Shown here: positions 17,455-26,711 of the stretch, in pieces
Layout: each line of letters opens with the position of its first letter
Numbering within the stretch: position 1 is the first letter of the stretch
DNA from: Herbaspirillum sp. RV1423
Lineage (GTDB): Bacteria; Pseudomonadota; Gammaproteobacteria; Burkholderiales; Burkholderiaceae_D
Assembly (NCBI RefSeq): GCF_000577615.1
Contig: NZ_CBXX010000038.1
Location: forward strand, 1 to 64,000
DNA: 64,000 bases
Direction: 5' to 3'
Translations under genes and position numbers: made by a program
Notes under the pieces: model-generated
The model's input: the letters and a program-made list of their open reading frames with translations, nothing else
The model's database searches: none
What the model was told of the DNA's origin: nothing

Positions 17455-17875
17455 GTTTTTCCCTTGCTAGCGATCCGAACAATTTAATCGGTAATCGTTC
17501 TGGCTTGCTTCGATTTTGGATCAAGCCATCGGCGCCGATATGATGATGTTTCACTTCAGACCAGCTGTTATACCCGAACACACGAGATACGATTTCTAAA
17601 GCTCGGTTATGAATAATGGCGCCATTTGAAGCGCGTTTAATTTCTTTAGCAAACTGCTTAAATATCCATTCTGGAACTAACTTACTCTCTGCTACACGCT
17701 GTAATAATTCAACAATCGCAGTTTCTCCTATCGAAGAAATTTCCTCAGAAGAGAAACCATTAGGATTATTGGCATTTAGAAACGCCAGAAAATGTTCGTG
17801 TAAATTCTGAGTCCCTTGTCTTGCCGTCAGTAGTTTAGGCGCCTCCTGGGGAGGCAGATGAAGGACATCAGTCAT
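17447..17875 (-). CDS. Hypothetical protein (142 aa)
   Basis: Soluble, mostly helical protein with a C-terminal segment VFGYNSWSEVKHHH. Similar short Y-x-S-W segments occur in plasmid proteins of the gloobilin/YdaS-adjacent sort, but I do not recognise a family. It lies downstream of a rho-independent terminator (17924-17952), so it probably has its own promoter in 17876-17923 or is reached by readthrough. Confidence 0.6.
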   Translation of the reverse strand: MTDVLHLPPQEAPKLLTARQGTQNLHEHFLAFLNANNPNGFSSEEISSIGETAIVELLQRVAESKLVPEWIFKQFAKEIKRASNGAIIHNRALEIVSRVFGYNSWSEVKHHHIGADGLIQNRSKPERLPIKLFGSLAREKHE

Positions 17876-17923
17876 TTACATGTCGACTATTGGAATAGGC
17901 AGCAGCGCCGGCGCCCGGTAAAC

Positions 17924-17952
17924 AAAAAAAACCTGCGAATAGTGGTTCGCAG
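17924..17952 (-). terminator. Rho-independent terminator
   Basis: Read on the minus strand: CCTGCGAA, 5-base loop, TTCGCAGG, then eight T residues. It lies directly downstream of the 79-aa membrane-protein gene at 17979. Confidence 0.8.
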
Positions 17953-17978
17953 GCTTCCGCGGGTGACGATTTAAATGC

Positions 17979-18218
17979 TCAATATCCGCCAGTGATGTTC
18001 TGGCTGTCTTGATGCGGAGTTGGCCGGCCGTGGGTATCAACGGTCCAAGCGGATGCATCGGAATGCTTGAACTGCATCGAGCTGGAATGACCATTGTCAT
18101 CACCAGCAGCGAAAATCTCCGGAAAATTGCGCTGGATCAGCCGCATCAAGCCAGCGAAGCCCAGGACAGCCAGGAGCAAAGCCGGCAGAAACAGGTTTGA
18201 CGATAACAGGGAATCCAT
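17979..18218 (-). CDS. Small single-pass membrane protein (79 aa)
   Basis: Residues ~8-28 are hydrophobic (LFLPALLLAVLGFAGLM), followed by a polar tail with histidines. No family is recognised. A good ribosome-binding sequence (AGAAAGGAAC) precedes the start. The gene follows the HNH-type gene at 17-base spacing and is closed by a strong terminator, so the two form an operon. Confidence 0.6.
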   Translation of the reverse strand: MDSLLSSNLFLPALLLAVLGFAGLMRLIQRNFPEIFAAGDDNGHSSSMQFKHSDASAWTVDTHGRPTPHQDSQNITGGY

Positions 18219-18235
18219 GGTGTTCCTTTCTATTC

Positions 18236-18763
18236 TTAGAAGAGACTTGTCTGGGCGCTTGGGATTTTCTCCACAAATTTATCCAGCCAAGAAACGTCGA
18301 TCTGCCACTGTCGCTGACTTCGTTGGAAACCAATTCGTGAAGCGGCAGCAATATACGTATCAACCTGGTCTGCGTTCCAATTGTTGACTTTCATCAGTTG
18401 AGCACGCGCTTTGCTCTCAATACCTTTGACCCGAGCAAGGCCGAAATGCACTGCCTGATGACAGTCAGGACACAGAGCAATAGTCCGAACAAGTCTTTGA
18501 ATCAGTCGGACATCATCGTAATACCATTCTTCGTGGCACTCAACAGGATGTTGACCGCCCTGCCCGCCGCATTTTTCGCATTTCCAGTTGGCCAGCTCAA
18601 ACGTTTTGTTCTTCACCTGGCGCCATTCACCAGGAGTAAGACGGCTGCGCAAATTATTTTCCCAAGTGCTTTGAGGTACCAGTTCAATCTCCAGCAGCGG
18701 GCGAACAACTGGAAGTGCCTTTGCTCCACCACGTGAAAATAGACTAAGAAATGAAGTTATCAC
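18236..18763 (-). CDS. HNH-like zinc-finger protein (175 aa)
   Basis: Two C-x-x-C pairs (CEKCGG and CPDCHQ) flank H-P-V-E-C-H-E-E and are followed by A-V-H-F. This is the layout of HNH nuclease-type treble-clef proteins (HNH motif about residues 60-110). The family usually cuts DNA or is a restriction/homing nuclease relative. Here the middle histidine pair is present, so activity is possible but not shown. Start of a minus-strand operon; a 20-bp palindrome lies ~100 bases upstream. Confidence 0.6.
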   Translation of the reverse strand: MITSFLSLFSRGGAKALPVVRPLLEIELVPQSTWENNLRSRLTPGEWRQVKNKTFELANWKCEKCGGQGGQHPVECHEEWYYDDVRLIQRLVRTIALCPDCHQAVHFGLARVKGIESKARAQLMKVNNWNADQVDTYIAAASRIGFQRSQRQWQIDVSWLDKFVEKIPSAQTSLF

Positions 18764-18865
18764 CGATTATTTTAACTGGATGTTCATACAGTTATCTTAG
18801 ACTTCGCAACAAAATTTGTCTAATAAATCGTAGCCTGGTACGAAGGAAGTGTTGTAGAAAAGGTG

Positions 18866-18885
18866 AAATTTCGCATGCGAAATTT
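18866..18885. promoter_or_regulatory. Perfect 20-bp palindrome, copy 1 of the TTTCGCATGCGAAA site
   Basis: The core TTTCGCATGCGAAA extends here to 20 palindromic bases. The same core occurs at 26698-26711 and 41249-41266. It is placed between two minus-strand genes, about 100 bases upstream of the HNH-type gene. Candidate ParB-binding (parS) or repressor site. Confidence 0.6.
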
Positions 18886-18926
18886 TGTGCAGGTATAAAG
18901 AAGGCTTCCAACAATAGCTGTCGTTG

Positions 18927-19244
18927 CTAAACGCTCAGCATGCGAACTGTTTTTATGTTTTCCCGATGCACCTTGATTGTACCGAGGGGCTTTCCGAATT
19001 GATCCATCGAAAGTCCTTCGCTACCATATACAACGATGCTGCCGGCATGAAATTCGTTGACGGCTTTGACCTCAAACCGCTCTCCAGTGATCAGCACGAC
19101 TTCATATCTTTTGGCTGCGTCAGGGGCACGTACATGGCCGCAGCTTCTACCACAGGCATCAAAGCCAATTCCCATTGCCTTTGTATGAAAACCAAAGCGG
19201 CACAAAAATATACGCGCCAAGAGGGGCCGAATACGACGAGACAT
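18927..19244 (-). CDS. Hypothetical protein (105 aa)
   Basis: Small protein with a cysteine/histidine-containing N-terminal half (CRFGFHTKAMGIGFDACGRSCG), and a beta-rich C-terminal half. Family not recognised. I prefer the ATG at 19244 because GAAGGG precedes it; a GTG at 19268 overlapping the previous stop is also possible. Confidence 0.55.
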   Translation of the reverse strand: MSRRIRPLLARIFLCRFGFHTKAMGIGFDACGRSCGHVRAPDAAKRYEVVLITGERFEVKAVNEFHAGSIVVYGSEGLSMDQFGKPLGTIKVHRENIKTVRMLSV

Positions 19245-19264
19245 TGTTTTCCCTTCTGGTTTGC

Positions 19265-19624
19265 TCACAAGCCAAGTGAACCATTGTGCTCTTGCACTAA
19301 ATAACTGATCGACGCCGAATAATTTTCGCCGTACTTGTGATCTAATTTCTCCGCCAACTCAAGGTACTCCGCGAAGTCAGATATCTCTGACTGCGAATAG
19401 CCGCGCAATGTCGAAAACTCGCGCCAATCGCCTCGATCCCATGCTTCTTTTTCAGCCTCGGTCCAGGTGCACGGATCACTGATCATTTCTGCACGTGTGG
19501 TGCAATCGACCACTTCGATAAAGCGGGCAACCGCTGGATCATCACGTTCATCGATGATCAGAAGCAGCGAGTGTTTATCAAGCGGTGCCAAGAGAGCGCC
19601 GTATCGTTCCGTAGTTGCGGCCAT
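19265..19624 (-). CDS. Hypothetical acidic protein (119 aa)
   Basis: Acidic, soluble, with regular helices (EKEAWDRGDWREFSTLR). Not recognised. It is closely spaced with its neighbours (5 bases to the upstream gene), part of a minus-strand run of small genes typical of plasmid accessory regions. Confidence 0.55.
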   Translation of the reverse strand: MAATTERYGALLAPLDKHSLLLIIDERDDPAVARFIEVVDCTTRAEMISDPCTWTEAEKEAWDRGDWREFSTLRGYSQSEISDFAEYLELAEKLDHKYGENYSASISYLVQEHNGSLGL

Positions 19625-19629
19625 TATTC

Positions 19630-19989
19630 CTAGCTCATATTGTTAATAGCGCCGATGTGTCGTTGCATGGCCTTGGATTGTTCGGGATTCGCGTCCTGCA
19701 GCTCAGCCCACTTGATTGCCATTCGGAGCTTCTCAGTTTGGAGCGGCCCGCCATGGTCTAAATCTTCGTCATCCTGAATAGCGCGACCGAAGCTGTTTTG
19801 TCCGAAAAACTGATTCCCTGTATTGAACGGGTAAGGCCAATCGCAGGATTCAATCTTCAGTAAGACATTTCCGATCAGAATCGGTGCAAGGGCATGAAGC
19901 TGGCGAGTCGCTTCCATCATTGAACTATCGTCCAACGGTGTTTCAAACCGCTTAGCCTGCGCACGCCAATCCTCAAATCTACGGTCCAT
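19630..19989 (-). CDS. Hypothetical protein (119 aa)
   Basis: Soluble helical protein, no family recognised. It is 7 bases downstream of the 83-aa gene and 5 bases upstream of the 119-aa gene that follows, so all three are likely co-transcribed. Confidence 0.55.
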   Translation of the reverse strand: MDRRFEDWRAQAKRFETPLDDSSMMEATRQLHALAPILIGNVLLKIESCDWPYPFNTGNQFFGQNSFGRAIQDDEDLDHGGPLQTEKLRMAIKWAELQDANPEQSKAMQRHIGAINNMS

Positions 19990-19996
19990 GTTTTTC

Positions 19997-20248
19997 CTAT
20001 ACTGCCATCAACAAGTCAAAGTCGGAATCCGGATAATCACTGAAAATGGTCTTTGTCACCCGGACAGCGGTTCCGTCAGCATTCCAAAAGATCTGCATCG
20101 ATCCCGAGTTGCTTGAGACGCTGCCAACGAGCGCATGAGCGCTATTCGGCCCGGCTGCACGCTCGATGGTAGGTGTGAAGTGTTGCTCACGGCAACGGAC
20201 TGGCGCTTTATCAAATGCTTTCTGCAAGCTAAATTTTGTGTCGTCCAT
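19997..20248 (-). CDS. Hypothetical protein (83 aa)
   Basis: Short soluble protein with a beta-strand-rich C-terminal half (GSMQIFWNADGTAVRVTK). No recognised family. It follows the zinc-ribbon gene by 13 bases. Confidence 0.5.
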   Translation of the reverse strand: MDDTKFSLQKAFDKAPVRCREQHFTPTIERAAGPNSAHALVGSVSSNSGSMQIFWNADGTAVRVTKTIFSDYPDSDFDLLMAV

Positions 20249-20261
20249 GATTTTTCCTCGA

Positions 20262-20486
20262 TCAGATCCTGAAAACGTGGCCGGGGCTGCAAGCCGATTT
20301 GCATTTCACGTCTACTTCGTAGCGATGCCCGTCCTCGTTCACTTCAAGAACCTCGCCTACCAGCATCGAACGTTTGCAGTCGGGGCACAGCTGATCGGTT
20401 GTGACGACGCTGTGTTTCTTCGTTTCGTCGTGAGCGTCGAGAGCCTTCGCCTGGGCATTAGCGTAATCAATATCCCGTTTGTTCAT
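20262..20486 (-). CDS. Small zinc-ribbon-like protein (74 aa)
   Basis: Contains C-P-D-C in the middle and two cysteines near the C-terminus (CKSACSPGH), a possible zinc site. The ATG at 20486 is chosen because GGAGG lies at good spacing upstream; a longer open frame upstream lacks this. Function unknown. Confidence 0.55.
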   Translation of the reverse strand: MNKRDIDYANAQAKALDAHDETKKHSVVTTDQLCPDCKRSMLVGEVLEVNEDGHRYEVDVKCKSACSPGHVFRI

Positions 20487-20607
20487 GTCATCCTCCATGG
20501 CCAGCACCATACTGGCCTTCTCACCGACAAAGGCCCGTCGATGCGGGCCGTGGGTAGATCTGTTGCGCTCCTGGTCATCTTCTCCGACGCGGGGCATTTT
20601 CTCGGCG

Positions 20608-20856
20608 TTATGCGACAGACCGTGAAACACGTAGAGCCAGAACCATGATGCCAGCAGATGCGAACCCCAAGATGTTCGAGAGGTCTTGGCCGAGGCCTTC
20701 AAACTGGTAGAAAGCTGCCTGCGCGGTAAGAATGCACACAAAGAGCAGGATCGTTTTCACCAGTGCGGGGCCATACTGGCGAGAGAATGCCATAATGAGC
20801 AAAGAAAGCCCCATCACTGCGATCGTTACCAAAATCCCGAAACCATAGGCCAGCAT
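20608..20856 (-). CDS. Small membrane protein with three predicted helices (82 aa)
   Basis: Three hydrophobic segments (GILVTIAVMGLSLLIMAF, LVKTILLFVCILTAQAAF and a C-terminal IMVLAL stretch). Could begin at 20901 instead (97 aa). Not recognised. It is separated from traG by one small gene; a role in transfer is possible only by proximity. Confidence 0.5.
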   Translation of the reverse strand: MLAYGFGILVTIAVMGLSLLIMAFSRQYGPALVKTILLFVCILTAQAAFYQFEGLGQDLSNILGFASAGIMVLALRVSRSVA

Positions 20857-20942
20857 TGTTTTCTTCGTTCCACTGCCTGCCGGGCAGCATACGGGGCGCA
20901 AGCGCCGGTATTGCTCGATGTTCAGTGCGCGATATCAACGAA

Positions 20943-20970
20943 AACGCCTGACCGTCTCCGACCAGGCGTT
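20943..20970 (-). terminator. Stem-loop terminator
   Basis: AACGCCTG and CAGGCGTT are perfect 8-base arms around a 12-base loop. On the minus strand a short T-run (GTTTTC) follows. It closes the gene at 20997-21245. Confidence 0.6.
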
Positions 20971-20996
20971 GCGAATGCGATACCCGTAAATGGATA

Positions 20997-21245
20997 TCAG
21001 GCCAGCTTGTCCAATGGGAAATCTGCGCCTACCTCATCCTGCAATTCGCTCATGCGATCACAACTACGATCGACACCGCCAGTGACATCGTTGATGACGC
21101 GCACCGCCTTACCCTGTGTGAGAAAGTGCTTCAGGGTTGACGCCACGATAGCAAACGCCGGTGAGTCCTTGCGGGTCTTCAGCTCTCGCCATGTTTCACT
21201 GCCAATGTAAAGATTACCGTCTTCTTGAATGTTCAGTTGCGTCAT
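20997..21245 (-). CDS. Hypothetical protein (82 aa)
   Basis: Short soluble protein with a beta-rich start (LNIQEDGNLYIGSETW). AGGAGTGATAT precedes the start, a good ribosome-binding site. No family recognised. It is downstream of traG with a 160-base gap, so it may be transcribed separately. Confidence 0.55.
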   Translation of the reverse strand: MTQLNIQEDGNLYIGSETWRELKTRKDSPAFAIVASTLKHFLTQGKAVRVINDVTGGVDRSCDRMSELQDEVGADFPLDKLA

Positions 21246-21406
21246 ATATCACTCCTTGATATTAGGTCAGCTATTGTCGAGGGAGCGAGACATATTGTCA
21301 AAAGACACGTAAAAAAATCCCGGCCACCCGCTCGTAAATCTCATGTACTTCTATACATTCTCATTGACTTATAGAATTCACAATTGACGTCAAGTTTGAA
21401 ACTGTT

Positions 21407-24226
21407 CTAGCGAGGCGTATTGAGTGTGGATTTCACTTCCGAATCGATAGCGGCGCCGCCAGGTGCACCGGATATTCTCGGCGGCTGGCCCGGCTCACCT
21501 GCCCTGCCCGATCCGTGGCCAGCACTGTGCGCAGATCTTCCAGGATTGCCGCCTTTAGTGTTGGATGCACCACCTGGTAGATGAGGGGCAGAAGGCGCAG
21601 ACGGATCACCTGCAGGACGTGCGTTGTCCAGGGCATTAGTGTCGAGGCCGTAACCCTCCATAGCCTTAACCGCGCCAGAAAGATATTCTGTCGCTTTCAA
21701 GCGGTCTTGTGCTGATGCGTTTGTGTCTCCAGCCATCAAGGTTGCCGCACGTATGTTTTCGAGAGCCGACTGGCCGCGACCATCAATGTGATCGATGCTC
21801 CCATTTCCAGATTCGGACCGTGCACGTGCCAGGTACTGTGCAGCGCCAGGGTCAGAAGAAAATGCTCGACTTTGAGGGCCAACCATAAAACGCTGAAAGT
21901 CCGCATTCGTCTCAGCCTGGTTTGCGACTTGGGCAGCTGAAATGCTTTGCGTGTTTGCGACGAAAGAAGCACTTCTGCGAACGGCCGTGTCTGCGGACTC
22001 AGTTGTGCTGTGAACGTGACTGAGAGTGTCGCTGTAACTGGCTTGTGTAGAGGAGACATGCGAAAGCGTCTTCTCGCTTCTATGATCCATGGAGCTATTC
22101 CCAGTAACGCTGCTGCCGTTATCATGAACGCTGGAGGTGGCGACTCTCAGCGCCCTTGAGCGCTCTTCCTCAGAAGCCTTATAGTCAGTTTGATTTGCAT
22201 TCTGTTGCCATGACCTCGACCGTGATCCGCCGGCTTTGACCCCCGCATCCCACTTCAACGGGTTGAGCCCCCCACTTACTTCAGCACCGACGTGCGCCTC
22301 ATTCGTAGTCGAATTCAGTTTCCCATCGGTATCGCTGTGGCCGGACTTGTTGGAATGATTTTCACCAGATGAAAGTTGCTTGTCGTAAGCACTCTTGACA
22401 CTATCAAAGACCGATTTGCTGACTCCCACGCTGTTATAGTCCCCGCTACGAAATGCGTTTTCCCACGATTGCAATTGATTGTGACCCTCGCTGAGAGTAC
22501 GAATTTGCGCGTTGGAATCTTGGATGGCTTGTGCGGCAGTAACTTCCGTGCCACCCATTGTCGAGCGGATCGCTGCTGCGGATAGACTACCTGCAGGAGT
22601 GATGGTCGACGAGTTCAGTCCCTGTTGCGCCTGGAAAGCACTACCTTGGCGTATGAGTGGGACTGAATCAATTGCATTCGGAGTAGTTGTCTCGCCGACT
22701 TTGTTGCTATGTGAGCCAAGGCTATCGGAGATACGAACCATTGCGGCGCCGGCACTCAAGCCAAAAATCGTGGTCATCAAAATTGGTAATTGCGACATCA
22801 TCTGGCTAGCAGTTCCAATTTTCATCGAGAACTCTTTGTAGACTTCCATCATCTGCGCATGAGCGATGTAGCCGCCTTGAGAGATTGAGCGCATGAAACT
22901 TGCAATCTGGGTGTAGATCATGCCGTTGATGATCTCTGCGCCCACATGCATAGCCAGAATCGGCCATACGATCATATGAATCGCGGCCAAAAACGTTTTG
23001 TTAACGTTCAGGCCCACATACATCATGCACATGATCAAGACAGGACCGAGCGCAATAATGAAGCACAAGATCGCATTAGCGAAGTGCCCCATGTACATCA
23101 CACCTTCGTTTGAATTGGCGGCCAGCTGAATGTTGTTGCGCTCGATCTCATTGGCTTGAGTTGCAGTAGCGAGACACGCGATTTTGTACTGACCGTCTGC
23201 CTTGAGGCAATTGAGGTCAGCACGAACGAGTTCACTGAACATCAAATTTACAAGTTCGGCATTTGCCTGGGCCGCACCACCAGCCAGTGTATTCGTTACC
23301 GTGTTCGCTGTCCGGACAGCCAGGTATTCGCGTGATAAGGAACCAATATCAAAATCAGCAGAAGCATTGGGTTGATCGCTTGAGTTCACTGCCCCCTGCA
23401 CAACGCGTGTGAAATCTGTTGAATACAGCGCAGTGTTGATATTTTCCGCTACCTGGTTTGCGGCGTCGAAACAGCTGACCAAGTGATTTCCAGCCACGTC
23501 AATATCAGGAACCTTACCGGTCAAATTCAAAGAGGCTTGATAAAGCAGCGCGCCAATAGAAGTAGGGCTGTCGCCGGCGGCGTCGTACACAGAGAGCGAC
23601 TGAGCAGCAGTCGCGCCGCCATTGCCTGCGGTACTGACCAGGGAATTGATTGTTGCGTAGTTAAATCCAGAATCGGAACCCAAGCAGGCGCTGATGACCG
23701 AATTAACCTGCGAGTTTATCCCGCCCAACTTCATGATTGCGGTACGCGAGGTCAGCAAGACCTTGAGGGGGTTGATGAAACCGGTGCTCGATGCAGAAAT
23801 GGCAGAATAGTCCGTAGCGACGCCTTGATAAGCAGTTTCAACCACTTTCCCAACGTCTTGACCAAGCCCTGTGAACGTTGCCGGCACGGCTGAAAGGATC
23901 ACAGGAACATTGGAAACAATGGCCACATTTCCTGACACCGTGCTTTCGATCTGAACATCCGTTTTTACATCACCATTCGTCAGCATGCCAGCGAGCAGAA
24001 ATGGAACAATGAATGCCGGCCATTCCTTACCAGGTGAGGAAGCGCCTCCTGCAGCTCCTTGGAATGCTGCCGAAGTCGACAGCGTGAACAGTTTCCACAT
24101 CGCGGCCGCCACAGCGCAGCCCCATATGATTCCCTGCTGACTACAAATCATAGCGACGCCGTTGAAGATGGCGCTGAGCGTGGACAGATCAGGGTCAGTT
24201 GTGTAAATCGTTTGGGCAGAAAACAT
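21407..24226 (-). CDS. traG: TraG, F-type conjugation mating-pair stabilisation protein (939 aa)
   Basis: Inner-membrane protein of the F-type system, needed for pilus assembly (N-terminal half) and mating-pair stabilisation and entry exclusion (C-terminal half). It has an N-terminal hydrophobic region, more membrane segments at about residues 380-450 (AILCFIIALGPVLIMCMMYVG) and a long hydrophilic, Ser/Gln-rich periplasmic C-terminus with a Gly/Pro tail. The length matches TraG of F (about 940 aa). Its start overlaps the traH stop as TAATG. It is the last gene of the transfer operon. Confidence 0.85.
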   Translation of the reverse strand: MFSAQTIYTTDPDLSTLSAIFNGVAMICSQQGIIWGCAVAAAMWKLFTLSTSAAFQGAAGGASSPGKEWPAFIVPFLLAGMLTNGDVKTDVQIESTVSGNVAIVSNVPVILSAVPATFTGLGQDVGKVVETAYQGVATDYSAISASSTGFINPLKVLLTSRTAIMKLGGINSQVNSVISACLGSDSGFNYATINSLVSTAGNGGATAAQSLSVYDAAGDSPTSIGALLYQASLNLTGKVPDIDVAGNHLVSCFDAANQVAENINTALYSTDFTRVVQGAVNSSDQPNASADFDIGSLSREYLAVRTANTVTNTLAGGAAQANAELVNLMFSELVRADLNCLKADGQYKIACLATATQANEIERNNIQLAANSNEGVMYMGHFANAILCFIIALGPVLIMCMMYVGLNVNKTFLAAIHMIVWPILAMHVGAEIINGMIYTQIASFMRSISQGGYIAHAQMMEVYKEFSMKIGTASQMMSQLPILMTTIFGLSAGAAMVRISDSLGSHSNKVGETTTPNAIDSVPLIRQGSAFQAQQGLNSSTITPAGSLSAAAIRSTMGGTEVTAAQAIQDSNAQIRTLSEGHNQLQSWENAFRSGDYNSVGVSKSVFDSVKSAYDKQLSSGENHSNKSGHSDTDGKLNSTTNEAHVGAEVSGGLNPLKWDAGVKAGGSRSRSWQQNANQTDYKASEEERSRALRVATSSVHDNGSSVTGNSSMDHRSEKTLSHVSSTQASYSDTLSHVHSTTESADTAVRRSASFVANTQSISAAQVANQAETNADFQRFMVGPQSRAFSSDPGAAQYLARARSESGNGSIDHIDGRGQSALENIRAATLMAGDTNASAQDRLKATEYLSGAVKAMEGYGLDTNALDNARPAGDPSAPSAPHLPGGASNTKGGNPGRSAHSAGHGSGRAGEPGQPPRISGAPGGAAIDSEVKSTLNTPR

Positions 24227-25710
24227 TATTGGGCCGCCTTACTATTCAGTCGTGCTGCGAGATCAATCATTTGCATCACATGCAAACGGGAACGATCGTT
24301 CAAACACTGATTTTGTTTGTCCAGATAATCCTTCCGCAGATGTTCAATGTTTGTTCTCACCTCGTCGCCCAGCTGGTAGCTGTTATTAGCCTGAATGCCA
24401 TTGGCCGCCTTATACAACGCCTGTCCAATCTGAGCCGCAACACAGTTGATAATTGGTTGCTTGAGCATGTTGGCAATATCGAGGCGCGCATTTGGATCAC
24501 TGATTTTGCTCATCAGGGCTACGATCGGCATACCGGCTTGGTGTTGAAATTGATTCTGTGTAGCGGTGAACTTGCCGCTACTTTCGCTATTGGCCATACC
24601 GACGATAGATGTCTCCGTAGGGGCTGATCCATCATTGGAGCCGAAAAGCATGTTGTTAACCCAGCCCTCGATGCCCTGGTAGTTGTATGCGACGGTTTGC
24701 ATTTGCGTGCAAGGCTGAGCATCTGCATCAGAAGAGACGCCTGAACCATTTGGATTCAAACATCTGTAAATCCGCAATGGAATATCAGGGCGAGGTGATC
24801 CAGTTCCTCCCCCATGAATCATGTCATCAAGCGTGAGAATGGCTGGTGCCTTACATTCGATGCGTGAACCGATGCTCCCGGTCGGAGATGTCGTGCTGGT
24901 GGTAGTGCCGTCTTCATTAGACTGATCGCATGGAACGCCGGCGACGGAGTATCCGATAAAAGAAAGAAGAATTTGATTATTCAGGGAATTTGGGTCTGAT
25001 GCATCGTCGGTAGATCCGTCAGAATTTGGTAATCCAGCCATACCGAGAATGCCAGAGGCGCCGGATGCTTTGATCGCCTTGACCGCTGCGTTACCAGCCC
25101 GCGGATTGGAATGCCCAGCGGTATTCAGATAGGAAGTTGCGTTAGAAAGGTACGAAGACAAAGCGTCCATCGAATCAGAAAATGCGGACTTTTCGACAGC
25201 GCCGGTATTGCCGTCACCATCAATCGCATCCGAGATCGCCTTCGACGCCGGATCAACGATCAAATGCGCCATCGAGCAGGAATTTTTGCCCAGGTTGTTC
25301 ATCGCTTGGAGCAGCGACTGAAATTCGGTCATCAGTTTGGACAGAGACGGGCTGATCAGCTGAATTGCAGCTTTGAAAGCCAGGCCTGCAGCGTTAGAAG
25401 CGATATTTCGGAACAGAGCAACGAGAGCCTGGCCATTGATGAAGCTGAAACTGCCTCCGAAGAGATCGATGCCGCCGCACCCAGCGGTAAGCCGTGGAGG
25501 ATCGAAGGAAACCAGATTCACAGAACGTATCGGCGATCGCATAGCTACCGATCCACCAAAAACCCCCATTCGATCACGCGAGGTGAACGTCGTTGTGGCC
25601 GTGGTATTGGACATGAACATCGAGTTCAGATCCGCCATGATGCCGGCATTGGCTGCTGGCGAAATGAACACTAAGGCAGTGAAGAAGTACGCAAATATTT
25701 TTTTCATCAT
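24226..25710 (-). CDS. traH: TraH, F-type pilus assembly protein (494 aa)
   Basis: Periplasmic/outer-membrane-associated pilus assembly factor. A signal peptide (residues 1-22, AYFFTALVFISPAANAG) is followed by the typical GCGGIDLFGGSFSFIN region and a cysteine-containing body, then a C-terminal coiled segment. Length is close to F TraH (about 458). It works with TraF, TraU, TraW and TrbC in pilus extension and retraction. Adjacent order F-H-G is as in F. Confidence 0.9.
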   Translation of the reverse strand: MMKKIFAYFFTALVFISPAANAGIMADLNSMFMSNTTATTTFTSRDRMGVFGGSVAMRSPIRSVNLVSFDPPRLTAGCGGIDLFGGSFSFINGQALVALFRNIASNAAGLAFKAAIQLISPSLSKLMTEFQSLLQAMNNLGKNSCSMAHLIVDPASKAISDAIDGDGNTGAVEKSAFSDSMDALSSYLSNATSYLNTAGHSNPRAGNAAVKAIKASGASGILGMAGLPNSDGSTDDASDPNSLNNQILLSFIGYSVAGVPCDQSNEDGTTTSTTSPTGSIGSRIECKAPAILTLDDMIHGGGTGSPRPDIPLRIYRCLNPNGSGVSSDADAQPCTQMQTVAYNYQGIEGWVNNMLFGSNDGSAPTETSIVGMANSESSGKFTATQNQFQHQAGMPIVALMSKISDPNARLDIANMLKQPIINCVAAQIGQALYKAANGIQANNSYQLGDEVRTNIEHLRKDYLDKQNQCLNDRSRLHVMQMIDLAARLNSKAAQ

Positions 25711-25721
25711 CTCGGTCTACT

Positions 25722-26705
25722 CTAGTATTGTTTCAACAACATCGGTTCAACAGTCTTTCGGATTGCTTCCGGATCGTTTGGATCTAGGCGCAGCTTGTTC
25801 AGATCCTCAGTACTAGCTACACCTCGATCCCAGACATCCAAATCTTTCATCGTCTGTCTCGAAAGCAATTTGGTTTTGTGGCCAGCAAAAGCAATCATCT
25901 TGGCCAACTCGGTCAGTGCATAAAATCCCTGCGACACGATCTTGTATTCGTTAGGATCTGCACCATTCGTATAGCCCTTTGGTTGATGCACATACACGAT
26001 TGATGGTGTGAGCTTGAGGCTGAGTTTGTGGAACAAGCCGTTATCTTTACTGATGGGCCCCACATAGCCCTTTGGACGGGCGCCGTCCAAAGAAACAATC
26101 AACGCCTCCATGCCGTATTCGCGATAGAGCATTTGCACTACCGGCATTTGCATTGCGCAGAACCGGCATTCACCATCAACGAATACGACCAGCCCGCCCA
26201 CTTTTGACAGTTCGCGCACAGCTTCGCCCTCTGCAAGTTTGTTGGCATTGCGGATTGCTTGGGCACCCGTACTGGCATATGGAACGCGATTGTTTTCGTT
26301 CAGCAGAGGATCTTCGTTGGTTACTTCGGTCACCTTTTCCGAGAACCGCTGTGCCTTATCCATGGTGATACGCTTCACATAGAGATAGGCTTTAACGTTG
26401 TCTGTGGTCGGGTCATTGACGGCCTTCTCTTCGAGCAATTCATAGTTTTTACGTAGAAATTCCACATCAACCTTTTGCTCTTTTGCCGGCGCCGATGAAG
26501 TTGTCACTGGCTTTGGGGCCGCCTTCGTTACAGAGGGACGCGCTTCAATTTTCTTTTCCGGCACAACATACGGCTGATAATTCAGAAATGCGTCGCCATA
26601 GGCATCGTCCAGATGTACGTCGGCGGCATAGACCAAACTTGATGCTGCGATTGCAGGGGCCAGCAGTAACCCGATAGTGAATTTGCGATAGGTCATTTTT
26701 CGCAT
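25722..26705 (-). CDS. traF: TraF, F-type conjugation thioredoxin-like protein (327 aa)
   Basis: Periplasmic protein with a signal peptide (GLLLAPAIAASSLVYA) and a C-terminal thioredoxin fold. Unlike F TraF it has a C-x-x-C in VDGECRFCAMQM (about residue 180), suggesting it may be redox active, as in many non-F relatives. The ATG at 26705 falls inside the palindrome at 26698-26711; the next ATG at 26696 is an alternative start. 11 bases before traH. Confidence 0.85.
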   Translation of the reverse strand: MRKMTYRKFTIGLLLAPAIAASSLVYAADVHLDDAYGDAFLNYQPYVVPEKKIEARPSVTKAAPKPVTTSSAPAKEQKVDVEFLRKNYELLEEKAVNDPTTDNVKAYLYVKRITMDKAQRFSEKVTEVTNEDPLLNENNRVPYASTGAQAIRNANKLAEGEAVRELSKVGGLVVFVDGECRFCAMQMPVVQMLYREYGMEALIVSLDGARPKGYVGPISKDNGLFHKLSLKLTPSIVYVHQPKGYTNGADPNEYKIVSQGFYALTELAKMIAFAGHKTKLLSRQTMKDLDVWDRGVASTEDLNKLRLDPNDPEAIRKTVEPMLLKQY

Positions 26706-26711
26706 GCGAAA
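26698..26711. promoter_or_regulatory. Palindrome copy 2 of the TTTCGCATGCGAAA site
   Basis: A perfect 14-base palindrome identical to the core of the sites at 18866 and 41249. It lies between the S26 peptidase gene and traF and overlaps the first ATG of traF. Confidence 0.55.
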
